A stretch of DNA of 64,000 bases, taken from assembly GCA_910587295.1 (NCBI GenBank), contig CAJULP010000095.1, positions 17,055 to 81,054 on the forward strand, given 5' to 3'. The translations under genes were made by a program, and so were the position numbers. Positions 60,336 through 64,000 of this stretch are shown here, piece by piece (the first letter of the stretch is position 1; each line of letters begins with the position of its first letter). This DNA comes from an uncultured Lachnospiraceae bacterium. Its GTDB lineage: Bacteria; Bacillota; Clostridia; Lachnospirales; Lachnospiraceae. The notes under the pieces were generated by a model. That model searched no databases. It was given only the letters and a program-made list of their open reading frames with translations, and had not been told where the DNA came from.

Positions 60336-62846
60336 TTAAGCGATATCCCACACGGATCTGCATCTGATCTTTGTTGCGCTGCCGGCTTCTATCTCCACGG
60401 TGCGCTCTCCGGCTTCCATGTCAAAGAAATTATCAGACAGCCACAAATCCCCGTCCTCTCCGATGATCTCCACATTTTTGGCATAAGCGTCCGCCTTTAG
60501 TGTGATAAGATTACCGTTTTTCTCCCACCGAAGGCCCGGATCCTCAAAGAGATAATGCTTGGGCGGTGTAAACAGACAGGTGTTTTGGGAAACCACCCTT
60601 TCTGTAACTTCAAAACTATATTCCAAATGGATCTCCCGCTCATTGCACCCTGAGAAATCCAGCTTGTCAAGCCAAATGCCGGAAAGTGCCGGTATCCTCA
60701 CCTGTTCCTTCCCTTCTCTGAGAACACTGCTGTCCGGTCTTCTAAGCGTCCATCTTACCGTGCCGCATACTTCTTCCAAGGTCTCATTTGCCACATGGAG
60801 CCTTGCGGAAAGCTCGATGGGCTTAGGCTGTGCGATACAATATGGCCGTTCGCTAAGCTCCCCAATCTCCTCACAGGAGATCATCACCGGCGCAAACATC
60901 CTCTTTTCTGCATAATGCAGCGCTTTATACCGTCCATAATAATCAATGCCCGCCCAGGATGCCACCGGCCAGATATCGTTTAACTGCCAAACCACGGCTC
61001 CCATGCACCTGCCTCTGTGCCGCCTGAAATGCTCTACCCCATAACGGATGGCATCTGCCTGAAGAAGCTGGGAGGTATATAAAAGACTGTCAAAATCTTT
61101 CGGGTAAAGATACATGGCGGAAAGATAATTTAAGATCTTTCCATTGGCCGCCGCATTCCTCTGGTGCATCTCCATGACCCTTGAAAAAATATTCCTGTCC
61201 TTTTCTTCCGTAAAGCTTTCCACGGTCTTTAAACAGGGGAAGGACTGGAAACCAAACTCCGATAAATAGCGGAAGTAGAATTTCCGGTATTCCGTGAACG
61301 GTTTGTTCCCATGCCACACATCCCAATAGTGCACATCCCCCCTGTTTTCATCCCAGGGGTTATCATAATTCCCGCCGGAAGAAGGGGAGGATGGCCAATA
61401 AAAGGCCGCCGGATCCTCTTCCTTAATGATCTTCGGGATAATATACTCATAAAGCTTGATATAATCGTATTTTTGTTTGTTTGAGGGCTTCCATGCTCCG
61501 TCAAGGACCTGCGTTTCCATCTCGTTATTGCCGCACCACAAAGCAAGGCAGGCATGGTGGCGTATCCGCCTTACATTTTCAATGGTCTCCTGCACCACAT
61601 TTGCCTCAAATTCCTCATCCAGCTCATAGGATGCGCAGGCATACATGAAATCCTGCCATACGATAAGGCCAAGCTCATCGCAGATGTCAAAGAAAAAATC
61701 ATCGGGATAATACCCTCCGCCCCAGACGCGGACACAGTTATGGTTCGCCCAGATTGCATCCTCCAAAAGCTTCCTGGTACGTTCCTTTGTCACCCTGCCA
61801 AGAAGATTGTCCTCGGGGATATAATCCGCACCCATGGCAAAGATCTTTACGCCGTTGACCTCATGGGCAAAGCAGTTCCCCCACTGGTCTTTTTGTGTGT
61901 TTACCGTCATTGTCCGAAGGCCGATCCTGCGCTGCCACAAGTCCAAAAGCCCACCGTCTTCATCTAAAAGCCTGACCTCAACCTGATATAACGGCTGAGC
62001 GCCATAGCCCTTGGGCCACCAGAGCATGGGGTCTTTGATCAAGATCTGATAATCCTGCTCCCCGTTCCAATATCCTTCCCGGTCTTTTGCCTGATAGATT
62101 TTTCCTTCCGGTGAAGTCACCGCGATCTCCACACGCCCTTCTTCCCCGGCTGCAAAAAATCCATCTTTCCCCTGTTCTCCAAACAATTCCAGCGCAATGT
62201 CAAAGTCAAGAAGGACGGTTCCGTTTTCATGCTTTTGCGTGATATAAACAGAATCCAGCCTGCTCTTTTTCACTCCAAGCAGGAAAACATCCCGGAAAAT
62301 CCCGGCATCCGGAAGCCTTGGCCCCCAATCCCACCCAAACATGCAGTGGGCTTTACGAAGATGGGGAAACCCTTCCATGGCATCGGAAGATCCGCCCGTA
62401 TAAACTTTTTTATTTTCTTCTTCAATATATTTCGTGGGTGAATGAAGCACTACTTTTAATTTGTTATCCCCCTCGTGAAGGCCCTTTGCCAAAAGAAGGT
62501 CAAATTCCCAGACTCTGTGCATGTTATAGGCACAGCCCAATAATGTTCCGTTTAAATAAACATCCGCAAGCGTATCGATCCCCTCAAACCGCAGCAGCAA
62601 TGCGTCAAAAGAAAGCATCTCTTTTGTCACCTGAACATCTGTGGTATAAGAAAAGTCATTGTCCATGAGGGGAAGCACTTTTAATTCGTTATCCCTGTAA
62701 TAAGGATCCGGGATCAATCCCCCGTCCAGCATAGCGCCATACACGCTGCCGGGTACTTTGGCATCAATTCCCCCTTCCGGCATCATTTCTGCATCACGTC
62801 CGCACATTTCCAGCTTCCAAATACCGTTTAAGTTAATTTTTAACAT
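60336..62846 (-). CDS. GH2 beta-mannosidase
   Basis: The 836-residue cytoplasmic enzyme removes terminal beta-mannose. An N-terminal sandwich (LNGIWKLEMCGRDAEMMPEG) and KAHCMFGWDWGPRLPDAGIF, highly typical of GH2 mannosidases, precede the barrel. The acid/base Glu is in LALWCGNNEMETQ and the nucleophile Glu in YLSEFGFQSFP. GAAAGG lies 8 bases before the ATG. It is convergent with the hydrolase gene (6 bases apart) and monocistronic. It adds beta-mannan or N-glycan pieces to the diet range of the cell. Confidence 0.93.
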   Translation of the reverse strand: MLKINLNGIWKLEMCGRDAEMMPEGGIDAKVPGSVYGAMLDGGLIPDPYYRDNELKVLPLMDNDFSYTTDVQVTKEMLSFDALLLRFEGIDTLADVYLNGTLLGCAYNMHRVWEFDLLLAKGLHEGDNKLKVVLHSPTKYIEEENKKVYTGGSSDAMEGFPHLRKAHCMFGWDWGPRLPDAGIFRDVFLLGVKKSRLDSVYITQKHENGTVLLDFDIALELFGEQGKDGFFAAGEEGRVEIAVTSPEGKIYQAKDREGYWNGEQDYQILIKDPMLWWPKGYGAQPLYQVEVRLLDEDGGLLDLWQRRIGLRTMTVNTQKDQWGNCFAHEVNGVKIFAMGADYIPEDNLLGRVTKERTRKLLEDAIWANHNCVRVWGGGYYPDDFFFDICDELGLIVWQDFMYACASYELDEEFEANVVQETIENVRRIRHHACLALWCGNNEMETQVLDGAWKPSNKQKYDYIKLYEYIIPKIIKEEDPAAFYWPSSPSSGGNYDNPWDENRGDVHYWDVWHGNKPFTEYRKFYFRYLSEFGFQSFPCLKTVESFTEEKDRNIFSRVMEMHQRNAAANGKILNYLSAMYLYPKDFDSLLYTSQLLQADAIRYGVEHFRRHRGRCMGAVVWQLNDIWPVASWAGIDYYGRYKALHYAEKRMFAPVMISCEEIGELSERPYCIAQPKPIELSARLHVANETLEEVCGTVRWTLRRPDSSVLREGKEQVRIPALSGIWLDKLDFSGCNEREIHLEYSFEVTERVVSQNTCLFTPPKHYLFEDPGLRWEKNGNLITLKADAYAKNVEIIGEDGDLWLSDNFFDMEAGERTVEIEAGSATKIRCRSVWDIA

Positions 62847-62925
62847 AATTTTAACCTTTCTCAGCTTAATTTTCTGTAGTATATCACAGAAAATAAATCC
62901 GAAATAGAAATAATCATTAAGAAAA

Positions 62926-62955
62926 TTGTAATAAGTGATTCATATGTGTTATACT
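62926..62955 (+). promoter_or_regulatory. Predicted promoter of the small membrane protein gene
   Basis: TTGTAA at 62926-62931, 18 bases, and TATACT at 62950-62955 form a fair sigma-A promoter about 33 bases before the ATG at 62988. Confidence 0.5.
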
Positions 62956-62987
62956 GGTCATAAATAACAGACAACACGGAGGCTTTT

Positions 62988-63245
62988 ATGAGACAAAAAC
63001 CAAAACAGATCGCGGCAATCCTATGTATCGTACTGCTGGTCCTTTTATATGTTGCTACTTTAGTGGTATCCCTGCTTGATTTTCCCGGCTCGGAGAACCT
63101 CTTTGCCGCATGTCTTGTTGCCACGGTAGGCCTGCCTATCCTTCTTTGGATCTATATCTGGCTGTTTGGGAAAATAAGCGGGAAGCGCACGATCACCGAC
63201 CCGCCCAAAGATAACGACAGTCAAAAACCATCATCAAACGGATAA
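62988..63245 (+). CDS. Small membrane protein of unknown function
   Basis: The 85-residue protein has two hydrophobic segments (AILCIVLLVLLYVATLVVSL and ACLVATVGLPILLWIYIWLF) and a hydrophilic tail rich in Pro, Asp and Ser. ACGGAGG lies 5 bases before the ATG. An 87-codon frame on the other strand is taken as its shadow. Its last 12 bases overlap the HAD gene. Confidence 0.75.
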   Translation: MRQKPKQIAAILCIVLLVLLYVATLVVSLLDFPGSENLFAACLVATVGLPILLWIYIWLFGKISGKRTITDPPKDNDSQKPSSNG

Positions 63246-63836
63246 CATTTCGTCCAGTTCCTCTTTAGCCTGCTCAAGGGTATGGAAAATGATTCCTTCC
63301 ATGCCTTCTTTTTGCGCTGCCAGCACATTCTTTTCCGTATCATCAATAAACACACACTCTTTTGCCTTTAACCCATACCGATCGCAAAGCAGCCTGTAGA
63401 TTTCCGGATCCGGCTTAATCAGCTTCGCCTGATAAGACAGGATTCCGCCGTCCATAACTGGGAGGAAATCCAATGCCTTTTCACATTCCACATGAGCTTT
63501 GTGGGCAAAATTGGAAATGTAGTAAACCCCATATCCCCTTTCCTTTAACTCCTTAAGCCAGGGAATGGCATAGTCATACCGTCTGATCATGCCGGTAATA
63601 TCCTCAAACACCTGCCGAAGCTCTGTTTCAATGGAAGGATCGTTTTGGATAAACCCGGAAAGAAGTTCCTCATCAGAAAGCTTTCCCCTGTCCATTTCAT
63701 TCCAAAAACTGCTCCGCACCGTGGCATCCGCCAGCTTTTCAAATACTTCATCACTAAAACCAAAACTCCGGAAAAATTCTTTCCACACAAACCCTGCAAG
63801 CACGTTTCCAATATCAAATACAATATTTTTCACCAT
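63234..63836 (-). CDS. HAD-superfamily hydrolase (subfamily IA)
   Basis: The 200-residue enzyme has motif I NIVFDIGNVL, motif II YYISNF, the Lys in YQAKLIKPDPEIY and motif IV CVFIDDTEKNV. Motif I has Gly instead of the second Asp, as in the YihX-like group, which still hydrolyses sugar phosphates. The substrate is unknown. It is transcribed towards the small membrane protein gene. Confidence 0.9.
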   Translation of the reverse strand: MVKNIVFDIGNVLAGFVWKEFFRSFGFSDEVFEKLADATVRSSFWNEMDRGKLSDEELLSGFIQNDPSIETELRQVFEDITGMIRRYDYAIPWLKELKERGYGVYYISNFAHKAHVECEKALDFLPVMDGGILSYQAKLIKPDPEIYRLLCDRYGLKAKECVFIDDTEKNVLAAQKEGMEGIIFHTLEQAKEELDEMLSV

Positions 63837-64000
63837 ATCTTAAATCTCCTTAATTTATTAGGTGTTAGTCAGGAAATGGGGTGATTGCTTGAAACAAGCT
63901 AAATCAACAGTAACCCATTATCCCTCACCTCACAGATTGTATGCTGTCTGCTTATGGTGCCTACTTGTAAAAGCTTGCTGCATAACTGCCTTACCTTATC
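63837..64000. other. Region after the HAD gene up to the window edge
   Basis: No complete gene is visible. A frame from TTG 63889 stays open to the end (KQAKSTVTHYPSPHRLYAVC inside) but has no recognised family and may be spurious. Confidence 0.3.

Noticed and set aside
62861..63124. 87-codon minus-strand frame opposite the small membrane protein
   Set aside because: It has no ribosome site and lies over the upstream region and first half of the plus-strand gene, which has a GGAGG site and two clean membrane segments.
63889..64000. Open frame at the window end
   Set aside because: It has a TTG start, no recognised family and is cut by the window edge; too short to support.
1..64000. CRISPR array, rRNA or tRNA genes
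   Set aside because: I saw no regularly spaced repeats longer than about 20 bases, no rRNA-like stretches and no cloverleaf that I could fold by eye.

Overview
The window reads as chromosomal DNA of a Gram-positive, low-to-mid GC gut Clostridium-type bacterium, most likely a Lachnospiraceae member. The grounds are AGGAGG-type ribosome binding sites before nearly every gene, the protein families present (EFR1 ferrodoxin, DUF1848, DUF6076, TnpV, LytTR, FeoB with a small Cys-rich partner) and the dense stock of plant-glycan glycosidases with AraC and LacI regulators. I see no rRNA, tRNA, CRISPR array or prophage. These calls come from reading the sequence, not from database searches.

1-16.7 kb is a galactoside/fucoside/glucoside region: a cytidylate-kinase-like protein, a frameshifted GH29 alpha-fucosidase with its own AraC regulator, an operon of GPH symporter, GH13 glucosidase and PHP phosphoesterase, an operon of AraC regulator, AAA/PD-(D/E)XK protein and GH36 alpha-galactosidase, then two GH4 enzymes (LplD-like alpha-galacturonidase and MelA-like alpha-galactosidase), each facing an AraC gene.

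16.7-30.3 kb is a pectin-backbone region. uxaA, uxaB, a GH78 alpha-rhamnosidase, a DUF5060/DUF4038-type glycosidase and a heterodimeric ABC exporter lie head to tail on the minus strand. A LacI regulator and uxaC diverge on the plus strand. Two matching palindromes lie in the shared control region. UxaC, UxaB and UxaA convert galacturonate to 2-keto-3-deoxygluconate; LplD and GH78 would feed them from rhamnogalacturonan or galacturonide fragments. The kinase and aldolase for the last steps are not in the window.

30.3-38 kb holds a betaine/choline-type ABC importer operon ending in a MATE exporter, a second AAA/PD-(D/E)XK protein, an XRE regulator and a 5'-truncated MATE gene. 38-45.5 kb holds a VTC polyphosphate-polymerase-like protein, DUF4956 membrane protein, CotH kinase-like protein and a 1,025-residue TPR protein with a degenerate J-domain, preceded by two small proteins and a LytTR regulator with a direct repeat upstream.

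45.5-50.9 kb is a gene graveyard. An aldo/keto reductase gene that once followed an EFR1 ferrodoxin gene is split in two: its first 50 codons lie at 50.7-50.9 kb and the rest at 46.5-47.2 kb. The 3.5 kb between holds a broken sigma-like gene, a frameshifted DUF6076 gene, an AlbA_2-type gene with an internal deletion and the tail of TnpV. This is best read as a decayed transposon inserted in the reductase gene. Serine-recombinase and DUF1998 fragments lie just outside it.

50.9-64 kb is intact again: EFR1 ferrodoxin with divergent LysR, a TetR-CPBP pair behind a consensus promoter with a perfect palindrome, a feoA-feoA-feoB-Cys-rich iron operon, a DUF1848 pair, a DtxR-family regulator whose promoter shares a motif with the feo promoter, an alpha/beta hydrolase, a GH2 beta-mannosidase, a small membrane protein and a HAD hydrolase.
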